A stretch of 31,811 bases of DNA from Gnomoniopsis sp. IMI 355080 (Eukaryota > Ascomycota > Sordariomycetes > Diaporthales > Gnomoniaceae): NCBI GenBank assembly GCA_027946555.1, contig JAPEVC010000318.1, positions 1 to 31,811 of the forward strand. Reading direction: 5' to 3'. Every line of letters begins with the position of its first letter. The stretch's first letter is position 1. Below are positions 19,887 through 30,713 of the stretch, in pieces. The notes below the pieces were generated by a model. The model had not been told where the DNA came from. It was given only the letters and a program-made list of their open reading frames with translations, and did no database searches. The position numbers were made by a program, and so were the translations under genes.

Positions 19887-20603
19887 TTGGGTCATTGCGG
19901 GTTATAGGGAGGCTAGTCGATTCCTGTCATAGCCTAGTCATTCAGAAACAGGCTAGTTGAAGATCACTCAGAATGGAAATGGCCGAGAACAAATCCTTTG
20001 CCCGGCTCTAGATGTTGGGTCATAGCAGGAGGATAGGCAACACACAAAAAAACCAAAAAACCGAAAGGATGGTAGACTGATCGTCCCATGGGCAACAAGT
20101 TAGGAAACAGCCCCGAACATCGGATGGCTTCGCTATAGATGAAACATGACAGCTCGATAGAGTCTTTGATAGGATCCATACTCTAATCCGTTCCATGTTG
20201 CCCATGTGCCCATCCATGTTGCACGTCGCGAAAGCTCTACCTATCCGGGAAGCTGGTGGGTCCTCTACAACTCGACGGCATGTCCGGTAGCGTCACCTGC
20301 CCACCTTCCAATGTGTTCTGTCTCCAATTTTATAGTCGGTGAAGAGAGGCTAGATTGGCGGGAAAAAGTCAATGCCGGCCGTTTAGGGACTCATGAGACT
20401 GTGGCTTGACTGTGGGTACCGCTCCCAATAACGACCATTTTTGTGGATGCTGGAATGAGTGAGTCGCTGTATAGGTTGCCTCGATGAGCCTTTTGGGAAT
20501 CGTTTGTGTTGTACCTATATGCATCATGAGGTGATCCTTACTATGTCGGTAAGTAACAAATCTGGGTTTTCTGCAGGCTTTGTGGGGTACATGAATGGGT
20601 CGG

Positions 20604-20625
20604 CAGTCCGTCTGCAGTCCGTCTG
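20604..20625 (+). repeat. 11-bp perfect tandem duplication
   Basis: CAGTCCGTCTG is repeated twice head to tail with no mismatch. No function is apparent. Confidence 0.8.
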
Positions 20626-21212
20626 CATGTCAAGTAACAACATGTGGTCAATTGGTTTGCTATGACGAGCTCTTGAAGAGCTTTGATTGCCCGGACCATG
20701 ACCGAGAAGTGTCAGGACCCTCTATAACAGGCGTTGGCAGAAACCGGAGATCTCGATTCTTTGGCCAAATTGTACATTTAGAAGCCTGTGGGACTCGAAA
20801 GGGGTCTTTGTGGTCCTTGGCTTGCGAAATATGGGTATGCTCCGTGTGTATTCGGGATTGGAACCACGAATGTAAGTCGAAATCAAGCACATCTGCAAGT
20901 GGTGGTGCATCTACTTAGGTACCGTAGTTCATTCAATGGATACGAAGACGGGTTAATTGTATTCCCTATCATCCCATCTGTGATTAAGCCAGAAATGATC
21001 ATTCTAGAAACAATTTATTCTGGAGAGACGTATCTCCGAGGGAGTGTTCTAGAGCTCACCATCCGTCAGGTGATTCCTTAGAGGCGAATATTCAGGTGGT
21101 TATCCACTGTTGAGGCTACTCCACAATATACTACTGCCCCTAGATTAAGTGCCAGGCTCATACTCAGCGTTTTCCCAACAACTAGCTGGAGAAGCGGCCC
21201 TGCATCCGGCTT

Positions 21213-21580
21213 CTAGATCCGTGATTTCTGATGATGCGATATTAAGCAAGGGCTGCCAGGGCAAGATGAGGTTCTTGGCATCCCTCGACGTGCGCCACAG
21301 AGATCCACAAGTCCTTTCAAATACTCCAAACACTCGGCAACCGGACGGCCCTGAGCGGAAGCCTCTACGTTGGGTCCACTTTGTTGAAAATAAGAGATGA
21401 TGTCCACCAAGGATCAGGGTGATCAAGATAAGCCGGTACTCGCCCGAAGCCTCCAGGATCATCAACATCGGCAGTGGATGTGATTGGTGGCTGCCGACGG
21501 TGCCCGGGATCCAGCCCCTTGCAGAGCATAATACATAGAAAGATCTCGCTTAGCAAGTCTATCTTTGATAAACTTCCCAT
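21213..21580 (-). pseudogene. Possible broken coding remnant (weak ankyrin-like pattern)
   Basis: On the minus strand one frame runs from 21580 through GRVPAYLDHPDP. A neighbouring frame then continues with LVDIISYFQQSGPNVEA and VAECLEYLKGLVDLC before degenerating. The spacing of hydrophobic pairs and the N-V-E-A end vaguely recall ankyrin repeats. The frame change and lack of start, splice or downstream context argue that it is not a working gene. It may be chance. Confidence 0.2.
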
Positions 21581-21651
21581 AACCTAGTCATATAGCAAGG
21601 TGTGTGATAGTCCAGGCAGAGCTACGGCAGGAGAATGCCGTACCTATTACA

Positions 21652-21674
21652 GCCAGGCTGCCAGGCAGGCCAGG
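21652..21674 (+). promoter_or_regulatory. Triple PacC-type site (GCCAGG) upstream of pectin lyase
   Basis: GCCAGG occurs at 21652, 21660 and 21669 on one strand, about 520-540 nt before the pectin lyase ATG. GCCARG is the PacC core, and PacC control of pectin-degrading lyases is known in plant-pathogenic fungi such as Colletotrichum. Binding here is inferred. Confidence 0.4.
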
Positions 21675-22030
21675 GCAGCCGAGCTGAGATGTTTCAATGT
21701 CTTACCCTGGGCCGCCGGGGTTAAAAAAGCTCGGCGACGGGTAGACCAAACAGGGAAATCCCATCAATCAGATGTTATGAAAGTCATGATTAGAGTACAA
21801 GTATACTATGGTATAATTTTATGCGACCCATCTTACCGCTTTGGCCGGATTGTGAAGCCCTCCAGACTCGATCCACTGGGCCTTGTTGACCCTCTTTGTG
21901 GAGGTGAAGGCACACAGCCTTGACCTTCTTCACCCAGGGGCTGGACGTAGGGTGGCGTTTAACCAAATGAGGTGGAAACAGGCCGTAGCGAAGTTGTTGT
22001 TTTGAATCCCATCATGAACACCATCGTGGA

Positions 22031-22037
22031 TATAAAG
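22031..22037 (+). promoter_or_regulatory. TATA box of the pectin lyase gene
   Basis: TATAAAG lies 162 nt before the ATG at 22193, with pyrimidine-rich sequence and a CTTCAACACC-type leader between them. The position is typical of highly expressed fungal secreted-enzyme genes. Confidence 0.55.
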
Positions 22038-22192
22038 AGAAACTACAGCCCGATCGACGAGATGTCTGATTATCTTGCTTCTTCAACACCATCAACAGTC
22101 CGTTCCTAGTCACTCTTTTTAGCATCCAGGGCTGGACTCAAAATCACTCATTTTATTTCGAATCGAACTTTCACCTTCGTTGCCCAGTCATC

Positions 22193-23540
22193 ATGAAGAC
22201 CAACGTCGCTCTTTTCCTGGCCGCCGTGGCCCGCATGGCCGCAGCCACAGATGGTGTCACTGGTGAGTTTCCCTTTCCAAAGCACTACCGAACCCATTAT
22301 CAGTCTCAAAACTAACAAGACTCTTCCCTCCAGGCTCCGCGCAAGGTTTCGCTAAAGGCGTCACCGGTGGTGGCAGCGCCACACCCGTCTACCCTACGAC
22401 CACGGACGAGCTAGTGTCCTACCTGGGCGACTCTGAGGCACGTGTCATCATCCTCGAAGGAACCTACGACTTCACCGGCACCGAGGGCACCACCACCACT
22501 ACGGGCTGTGCCCCCTGGGGAACGGCCAGCGCCTGCCAGGTTGCCATCAACCAGAATGACTGGTGCAACAACTACGAGCCCGACGCGCCGAGCGTGTCCG
22601 TGACGTACGATAACGCCGGTGTCGAGGGTATCACGGTCACAAGCAACAAGTCGATTGTTGGCAAGTCCGGCGCCACCATCAAGGGCAAGGGTATTCGTAT
22701 CGTGGAGGCGTCGAATGTCATTGTGCAGAACGTCGCGTTCACGGACATCAACCCCAAGTACGTGTGGGGTGGAGATGCGGTGACTTTGGACGACACCGAC
22801 ATGGTCTGGATTGACCACGTTACTGTGAGTTTCCCAATATGTAGATATTGTTGATTGATACTGTGGGTCGAAAGTGGATGCTAACCCGCCTGCCTCCTTA
22901 CCTAGACCTCCCAGATCGGCCGTCAGCATCTCGTCCTCGGAACTGAGTCTTCTGGAAGAGTCACAGTCTCTAACTGCTACTTCGACGGCGCTTCTACTTA
23001 TTCCGCTACTTGTGATGGACACCACTACTGTCAGTGCCCACAAAAGTACTCTCTTTAAATTTGCTGATCAGTTGCTGACAAAAAATTGTAGGGGGTCAAT
23101 ACTTCGACGGCTCCAACGACATGGTCACCTTCATGAACAACTACATCTACCACATGAGCGGCCGTTCCCCCAAGGTCGGCGGAAACACTCTTCTACACGC
23201 TCTGAACAACTACTGGTATGACTACACATCAACCGGCCACGCTTTTGAGGTCGGCTCTGGCGCGAATGTCCTCGTGGAGGGCAGCGTCTTCCAGAACGTC
23301 CCCGTCGAGGTGGAGGCCTCTTCCTTCGAGGGCCAGATGTTCTCCACTCCCACCGGATCCGCATGCTCCACTGGTCTTGGCCGTGTTTGCCAGCCCAACA
23401 TCTTTGGATCCAGCGGAACCATGAGCTACACCACCACCAGCTTCTTGACCAACTTCGAAGGCAAGAACATCGCTGCCGCCGTTGCTGCCACCAGCTCGAT
23501 GGAGACATCCATCCCGGCTAATGCCGGTAATGTTCTATAA
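22193..23540 (+). CDS. Secreted pectin lyase (polysaccharide lyase family 1)
   Basis: Four exons (22193-22262, 22334-22824, 22906-23029, 23092-23540; introns 71, 81 and 62 nt) encode 377 aa, matching Aspergillus pectin lyase A-type enzymes in length. The signal peptide is about MKTNVALFLAAVARMAAA. Mature features include GFAKGVTGGG, the cysteine-containing GCAPWGTASACQ, the parallel beta-helix core (INPKYVWGGDAVTLDD, MVWIDHVT) and IGRQHLVLG after intron 2. The second disulphide region is NCYFDGASTYSATCDGHHYWG. The SGRSPKVGGNTLLHALNNYW segment carries Arg253, the expected catalytic arginine. These segments fit pectin lyase, which cleaves methyl-esterified pectin by beta-elimination without calcium, better than pectate lyase. 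It acts outside the cell on plant cell walls. The end is unusual: the stop codon lies inside the first copy of a 51-bp tandem duplication. Confidence 0.93.
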
Positions 23541-23631
23541 GCAGGAGTATACATTTGTTGCTCTTCTGGCGACCTCGAACATGTTCTATAGGCAGAGGTG
23601 TACATTTGTTACTCTTCTGTTTACTTTTAAC
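23530..23631 (+). repeat. 51-bp imperfect tandem duplication across the pectin lyase stop codon
   Basis: 23530-23580 and 23581-23631 are adjacent copies with about 40 of 51 identical positions, both beginning ATGTTCTATA. The first copy contains the last codons and TAA stop of the pectin lyase; the second lies in the 3' UTR. Divergence indicates an old duplication. Confidence 0.8.
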
Positions 23632-24107
23632 TTATATTTCATTGTATATAATTGTATAGACTGGTTGGCTTGAGGCGGATGTGGTGATTAGATAATACAG
23701 GAGGCAAGGTCGGCATAATTTAATGTCAACTCTAATTCCCTCGCTTCTTTTGGAAATGATTCTTGCATAGCATCCTTTTGTGATAGAGCCTTTTGTTGTT
23801 GAATGAAGTGAAAGAACGGCTTTCCCGGAACCGGTATTGCCATTCATAATCCTTTGACTCAACATTTACCCGTCAGAAAGTCATTGTAGTCGACTCCTTT
23901 GTCCAAGAAAATTGTCCAGAAGCTTTTCGCATACGAAACCTTTGAAAATAGGTGGTAATTGCGAAGTACAATCTGGATGCCAACATGTTGCATACGGGTC
24001 AACTCTTCGGTTTTCCTTGCTCTATTGGGAGAAGTAACCCCGTGATACAGTCCTACGTACCTAGTTAGTCTTGCCATTTGATAAAATAACAAACTCGTGA
24101 ATCGGAA
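23541..24107. other. Intergenic region between pectin lyase and the large HExxH gene
   Basis: About 570 nt, AT-rich after the duplication. A 77-codon minus frame (23859-24092) abuts the next gene's start but has no recognised motif. It contains the pectin lyase 3' UTR and the promoter of the next gene; no clear TATA box was seen. Confidence 0.45.
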
Positions 24108-27100
24108 ATGAGTTCACCGGCTACCAGCAGCAGCAGCAGCAGCGAAGAATCATCAGACGACTGCTTTGGGTTCCCGGATGACTTTCCCCTGGACCTTGAT
24201 GTTTACGACCAAGTCGATGATTATCAGCCCCCCCTGCCTCCGCGGGTCAATCCCCATGACCCTCGGCGCCGTAAATTCGACTCACTCTACCCTTTGGACT
24301 GGCTAGTCGCCGACACAACCAACGGCGGCGCATCCGGTTATCCCCTTGCCCCGATTGGCCGTCTCCGCAGACAATGGCAACAAGCTTTCCAGCAAAACGT
24401 CAACGGCGACTGGAATTACGTCGAGTACGTCCCAGCGTGGAGCGATCCGGACTGGACCTCACGCTACACGTACATACGGCAAGCTGCCGACGAAAACATT
24501 GACGAGATCGCCCGGCAGTACGCCAAGCCGGGCATGTTGCAGACCCAGCGGCCAGCCATGCGACCCAATGATGCCTCTCTCAATCCTACAGAGGCGGCAA
24601 AGCGCTGGGGTGTATATCCATGGCCGACTTGGGATGGTCTTGATGGTCATGTCTCCCTCAAGGGCTGGTCCGGTGTGACACCGCGCATGCCTGGCTTCCC
24701 TACTGTTCAGCTGGACCAGCCACGCTTCTCACCTGATGCTGGCGGACTGGTTGCCGCCGTCACAATGGATGATTTGGCAAGTGAGAGACAAAGGCTAGAG
24801 GGATGGAGGAAAAGTCAGGGGTTACAAACTACCGACGAGGATTTTCGACAGAGTTTGGCCGATATATCGATCGACCCGAAAGCGGGACCTATCAAAACTG
24901 AGAAGGCGGCTTCATTGTTAGCGCTGCTAGAGGCAGTGCAGAGAATCGAGGAAAGAGAGGAGTACCAGAGGTTGCTTTTTGGTGGCAATACTACAAATGA
25001 AGTAAGTTTAAATCACTTCGAAGGTTTGAAGATGAGAATATAGTGATGTGCTGGGACTAGCCATTGACATGAATTTGAATAGCTTGTTGAACAAGGTGCA
25101 TGGACTCTAGGGGCTGATGCATCTACGGATCTGGCCAATCCTCTTCACGAGTAAGTAGTTCCGCATAAGCTTGATGACCTTGATGCCGAGAATAGATGGA
25201 ATAACATGTGTAGTCTCTTATCAAGAAGTAAATGGGCCAGAACGGACTCGGCGGGCTGGGGCTCACATAAGAACAAGCCAAGGGTTGTGTATAATATATC
25301 TGGTAAACAGGGCGAATACACTGCGGTAAGTCTATTCTTTGTGGTCGCGGTTAACAACATTCAAGAGCTTGGAAGTACTACTGACATATGAACGCTCCTC
25401 CAGCATGATGACACTTTTTGGACAGCATTACAGCCGGCCTTGCAGCTGGTCACTCAAGTGCTCGATAGCCAACACCCAGCTACTTGGGTATGGGCTGACA
25501 TAAGAAAGCTGCGCCCCATCGAGGACGCCAGAGGTGTAACTGGCAGTAGACGCTCCTGGAAGTTCTGTCTTTCGCCAGATCACGAAGTTGATGTGGAGGC
25601 ATTGACTGGTAGGGTATTAGATTGGGACGAATTCATTGACATTTGTGCAAGTGGCTTCGATACCACCAGCTATGTATGCGAAATTCTGAAGCACACCATC
25701 GAGTGGGATATCAGATCAAAGTGGCGCATTGCTTCAACAAGTAATGATAAAGGCGCAGCTTCTGGCGACTCAGATAGCGCCTATGGGGCCACGTTCGTGC
25801 ACAGGGTAGAGGATCCATCGTCACAAACGCCATTCAAGATCAAAATACATATCGCTGCTGAACTCATCTGGCCACTGCTCGCGGATGAATATTCGATGGC
25901 GGAGAAGGCATCAACCACGATGTATATTGCAGTGACTATGTTGCATGAGATATCCGTAAGTTTCCATGTACCTACTGTGAGCTCTGCATACGCACAGTGC
26001 TATACATGTTGACATGGTGTAATAGCACGCTTTGATTCTGGCACGGTGTCAGATGTTAATGCCTGGGACTTTGGACCCCGGTGATGAGCCTCTGTGGCTG
26101 TTGATAAAACCGTCTTGGCGCCAGGAGCTTGCGAACTTCAACGCACAGCATAATATGGATATCCTTGATGCACTGCAAAGCTTCGGTGACAGGATGGAGC
26201 ACGAAGAGAGTGCCTTCGAAGACGACGGGATCTTCTTCCCGTCGCATGAAATATATTGGCAAACTGAGCCAACCGCTGAAGAAGGTTGGGCAACCGAAAA
26301 TCAAGTACGTTAGAATCGTGAATGCAGTTCTATCCCTCTTCGTGTCAACCAAGTATCAATGTGTCCAGGCTCTCACATTATAGCAGTACTTTGGAGGCAT
26401 CTTTGAGACGCTTCCGTCTGCAAGTGTTGGTTCATTTCCAAATTTTGACCACTTCCGTTTCCTGGAAGAGGGTAGGCTACCCGAAACTCTTCCCTATTCC
26501 AAAGCTGTTGACTTCAGAACACTAACAATATTTCTCGAAGCTACTTATATCGTCGCAATGAGAGGATGGGAAACCGATTCTGGGTTTGAGGGACGATTCT
26601 CGGTGCATGGTGCCCTTGCCATGTCGGAATATCAGAGAATGTACAGCCAAAGGTGGTGGGATTCCGATTTCGTGGTCTACGGCCCGGCGGCCTTGAAGAT
26701 GTTCAACACAAAGGCACCCATCCGTGGAATTCTCAACCTGACAATGTTGCACCTCAAAACGCTTTGGGATCTCGTCGGTAAAAGATACGGCGATGATGCC
26801 TGCGACTGGTTGCGTATGGTCTGGAGGCGTGTGAAGGATGCCACAGAAAATCAGTTTCTGTGGAGATATCTATTGTATCAGACTATCGTGTCCACTGAGG
26901 CTGAAGCCTGTGAACAGGTCTGGTTTGACTTACAGAAGCACTGGGACCTTGCTGACATAGCTGTCTGGAACGACCGGTCCGCTGCAATTAGCCGCGGGGC
27001 CGAGCTTGAAGCCGCCTTGGATATGTTTGTGGACCGCAATACAGATACTGTGTATGACTGGAACGCTGAACGTCCGGCGTCTGAGTTCAGGCGCTTCTCC

Positions 27101-28525
27101 GCGGCTCTCTGGCACACCAAAAGTGTACTGAGCCGTGAGGCAACGTATTTTCAGAACGTCGCTGTGACATTCATCGTACTGGACGACCGCGCTGCCAAAG
27201 ACAGGCTCTTCAGGCTATACGCTGAGCGGCTAAGAACTCGTATTGCCAATCTGTACCTGAGGGTCTGCAACGACACAAGTCAGCTCCTGGATGGGCTTGA
27301 CAATATGAACACCACCCGCCCTAACATCACGAGCTGGCTTACCTCGAGTCCGGATATCGCATGTATATGGAATCGAGACGCCGTTGAGCTCAAAGAAACA
27401 ATTCGCATCATCTCGCAGTATTTTAACGTCGTATTAGGCGTCTTCAGCGCCGACCCGGCACAGCGAACAGCCACCGTCGATGAGCTAGGGGCCATCCCTT
27501 CAGGCGCGGCCAAGACGCTGGCAGGCCGCGTAAAGCGAATTGCCATGCGTCAGTATCGCGCGCTGTCACCGACAGACCCACGAAAGAAGATCGCAGATGA
27601 GTGGAGCCACATCATGACAGATGGCGATCTCCTGCGCAACCCTTCCCCCAACAGTCTCGCCTCAGTCTTCAACCAGCGGCTGCACAACGGGGTCGTAAAT
27701 ATCGATGCTGGCATCGCAGCTCACCAGCGAGTGGTTTCAAACGCTCATCCTGATCCCCAGATGCTGAGACAGATTGTAGATAGCCCGGCATTGTTGAATC
27801 AGCAACCTCGCAATGATGGTGAGCACTCGCTCCCCCTCCCTTTTTTTCCCCCAGAGGAATGGTGCAAAGTATCTCATAATACCCGATCTCGTCCAAAAGC
27901 ATCATCCCATATTGAAGAAAACAGAAAGTTATCCTATTCCTGGCATCATGGACTCGAGAATTGTGAAAATCCTGTTCCTGAACAGGAGTGCTTGTTGCAA
28001 TGCGCCGCGTGGTCCAACTTATCACGGAAACAGAATCTTTCGCTAATGAGGTACATAGCAGGATCATTCGACCGAACTAAAATCCTTACTAGAGAGGAGG
28101 AAGAAGCAGCCTTCACTCTAGCATCCGGCTTTCAACCGTACCGCGATGCAACGACTGGCTTTACGCGATTTGAGGACAAGCGAGCGTACCAGCCTAGCCT
28201 ACGCCACCAGCAGCAGGTCACCCCCCAGACCCCTCAGCAACAAAATCAAGAGAATCCCGCGGCATATCATAATGCGCTGGATCACAGGATTAAGCACACG
28301 GCCGCCCAACTGCGGCAGATGTCGCAACCACAAGGACAGCCAGTCGATCTGGCTACGCCTGCGCCGATGATTTTTGGGTCGGCCGCCGCCCAGCAGGGGC
28401 AGGCCATGCAGCAAATAGAGGGTTTTGTGGGACAAAGGGCGGCGACGGGGAGATTCTCTACGCCTGCGCAGCAACAACAATTCTTGGACGACCAGGCTTT
28501 GTGGAGGCAGAATGATGGAACATGA
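24108..28525 (+). CDS. Very large unrecognised protein with HExxH zinc-metallopeptidase signature
   Basis: Exons read as 24108-25001, 25083-25150, 25214-25325, 25404-25955, 26026-26304 and 26384 (or 26387) to 28525, introns 81, 63, 78, 70 and about 80 nt, all junctions in frame; about 1,300-1,350 aa. I do not recognise the family. The N-terminus has a Ser6 tract from (AGC)6 and an acidic patch. Residues 530-545 read AVTMLHEISHAL: His539-Glu540-x-x-His543, with the exon 4/5 junction between Ser542 and His543. About 85 residues on, AEEGWATEN then YFGG could supply the third zinc ligand (Glu627/628), a gluzincin-like layout. The rest is helical, Trp-rich and ends in a Gln/Pro-rich tail (about 28200-28500). 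No signal peptide or membrane segment. The exon 6 acceptor is TAGCAG, a tandem choice adding or removing one Gln. Near 27820-28060 the model is doubtful because a second frame looks more protein-like. Zinc peptidase activity is inference. Confidence 0.7.
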
Positions 28526-28901
28526 GCCGAAAGGTAAGATCACGAAAATCATTGCTTGAAAAAGCGTAATGTGATGTACTTTTACAGTGAGGATTCGTAT
28601 AGCCTTAGGTACCTAGGTATATTAAAGTCATGGCCAAGAGCCTAGTCCAGCATCTTGAGGTCCCAAATGAGCACTGATCACATGGAGCCATCGAGCACGA
28701 CACAAATATTGGCAGAATCACGGATCAGGTTGGAAAAAGGGGAAGAAATAGAAGAGTCTCCCAGATAATGGTATTTTTTCGACGATGGATGGGTATAGGT
28801 AGCAGAAGGAACGGATATGGGCAACTGTACACTGCAGACCCCACCGTATGTATAACTTCAAAAAGATGGCACTACAACACTGAACAACCAACTCCAGCTC
28901 T
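28526..28901. other. Intergenic region between convergent genes
   Basis: About 375 nt holding the 3' ends of the large HExxH gene (+) and the permease gene (-). No further gene is visible. Confidence 0.5.
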
Positions 28902-30713
28902 TTACTCGAGCATCTTTTTAGCCCAGCCAAACTTGCTCTTCTCGACTGGTGAACTTTCAATGTCTCCGTGAATATCATCAGAGTAAAACCTCCTTCCAGC
29001 ATCAAGATCGATAGTTCTCGAGTCAACCCACCACCCAGATCCCTCTTTCAAGCGGTAGTAGAGACGAGCACCCAGCCAGATAACGATACCGGCAGGGATG
29101 GAGACAAAGTTGGCAAAGAATGTCTCGGCGCTTTGAGGTGAGCCCAAAGGCCAAACACTGAGGTAAAACTCAGCTACCACAAGGATAAGGCACCAGGCCA
29201 CACCCCACCAGGCGGCGATGGGGAATGTCCAGGTCTTCCAGGGCAGCTCGTTCACGCTGCGGCCTTGAACCTTCCAGGCGTGGCGCATGCGGATGTGGGA
29301 GAAGCAGATCATGCCCCAGCCGAACAGGGTGATGAGGGAGGTGAGATCGGAGAACCATGTGAAGACGGTCGCACCGGTGGCGTCGACGTTGAGGAACGCG
29401 AGACCACCGCCGACGACCAGGGTGGGGACGAGGGCCCACCAAGGACGACCGGTCTTGTCGGCGCGCTTCATTTGCTGCAGGTTGTGGAGCGTCAGTCACT
29501 ATATTTCACTAGCCTAGTAGAAAAGCCAAAATGGTTGTGAATAGCAGTACGAACCTTGGGAGCCATGTGGATCTCGGATAGACCGACAAGAGTACGGGCG
29601 CCAGCATAACCGGAGATACTGCCTGTGGACAGCACAGAAATGAAAATGATAAAGTTCATGATGTGCGCAAGGGGCTCGAGGCCTGCATCCCTATACGCAA
29701 TGACGAAAGGCGCAGCGTTCGTGCCGCTTCCACCAAACAGGTCCGGATTGTAAGGACTGACGGTGATGGTGACCATGAGCGAGCCAACAAGGTAGAAAAG
29801 CGCAAGCCGGATCCAAATGGAGTTGACGGCCTTTGGCACTGACTTTTTGGGGTTCTCGGTCTCGGCAGCCACAAGACCGCACGCCTCGGAGCCTGACATG
29901 GCGAAGATACAGGTGGGCATGACATCCAAGAAGCCCTTGAAGCCATTGGTGAAGCCGTGTGTCTCGTTCCAGTAGCGGAAACCGATGGGACCTCCCTTAG
30001 GCGCGCCGCCGGCCGAAATAACAATCATGGTGATGATGACCACGAAGATCCAGCCGAACTTGATGGCGGCGAAGACGACCTCGCTTTCGGCAAAATAATT
30101 GACGGCGCAGATATTGATCAGAATAATGACGACCAGGAAGATGGCGATCCAGCCTCCGGTTGGAACCTTTTTGGTTCCATCCCAGAAGCCCAATACTGTC
30201 ACGAGACCGGCAAGCTCGTTGGCGATGGTGATCCACCACTGGAACCAATAGCACCAACCGAGTGAGAAGCCAGCGGCCGGGTCGACGAACTTGTTGGTCC
30301 ACTGCACGAAAGCTGACGGGAGCGGGTACATGATGGCCATCTCTCCAATCGACTGGGAAACGGACCAAATCATGGATCCGGAGAGGAAATCTATGCAGTA
30401 CATCAAGTCAATTTTCAAGACTCTGCGAAGGTCTTGGCTAGGTATGGATGGCGCAATGACACTCACAGCCGATGAAGAGAGCAGCTGGGCCACCGTTGGC
30501 CAAACTTTCACCACTTCCAAGCCATAAACCCATACCAATAGAGGAGCCCAGGGCAATCATAGTAACGTGTCGGCTACTCAGCTTCCTCTGCAGCTCACTG
30601 TCCGCGCCGTGGTCAACAACGACGCCATGTTGGACATCGTCGTGGCCGTTATGTGAAGGTGGCGACGGTGGCACCGACTTGGCATCAGTGGTGTAATCCT
30701 CACTGGAGCCCAT
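28902..30713 (-). CDS. Amino-acid permease, APC superfamily (fungal YAT-like)
   Basis: Three exons on the minus strand (30713-30467, 30390-29555, 29474-28902; introns 76 and 80 nt) encode 551 aa. The N-terminal ~50 residues are hydrophilic and cytoplasmic. The transport core begins with HVTMIALGSSIGMGLWLGSG, the unwound TM1 substrate-binding motif (GSSIGMG), and continues, restored across intron 1, into GYFLSGSMIWSVSQSIGEMA. The TM6 region FAMSGSEACGLVAAETENPK and VPKAVNSIWIRLALFY matches the amino-acid permease consensus (S/T-E-x-x-G, ENP, PKA, R-x-x-x-FY). About twelve membrane segments can be counted. The tail has a conserved WTFPIAAWWG and ends hydrophilic and charged. It should carry amino acids, GABA or related amines into the cell with protons; the substrate cannot be fixed. 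Intron 2 has donor GTTCGT. No defect is seen. Confidence 0.9.

Larger units (their letters stand above)
19887..22192. other. Long intergenic region upstream of pectin lyase
   Basis: About 2.3 kb with no intact gene. An 11-bp perfect tandem duplication lies at 20604-20625. A minus-strand stretch (21213-21580) reads as protein-like sequence in two successive frames and may be a broken coding remnant. Three GCCAGG hexamers lie at 21652-21674 and a TATA box at 22031. The remaining small frames look random. Confidence 0.45.
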
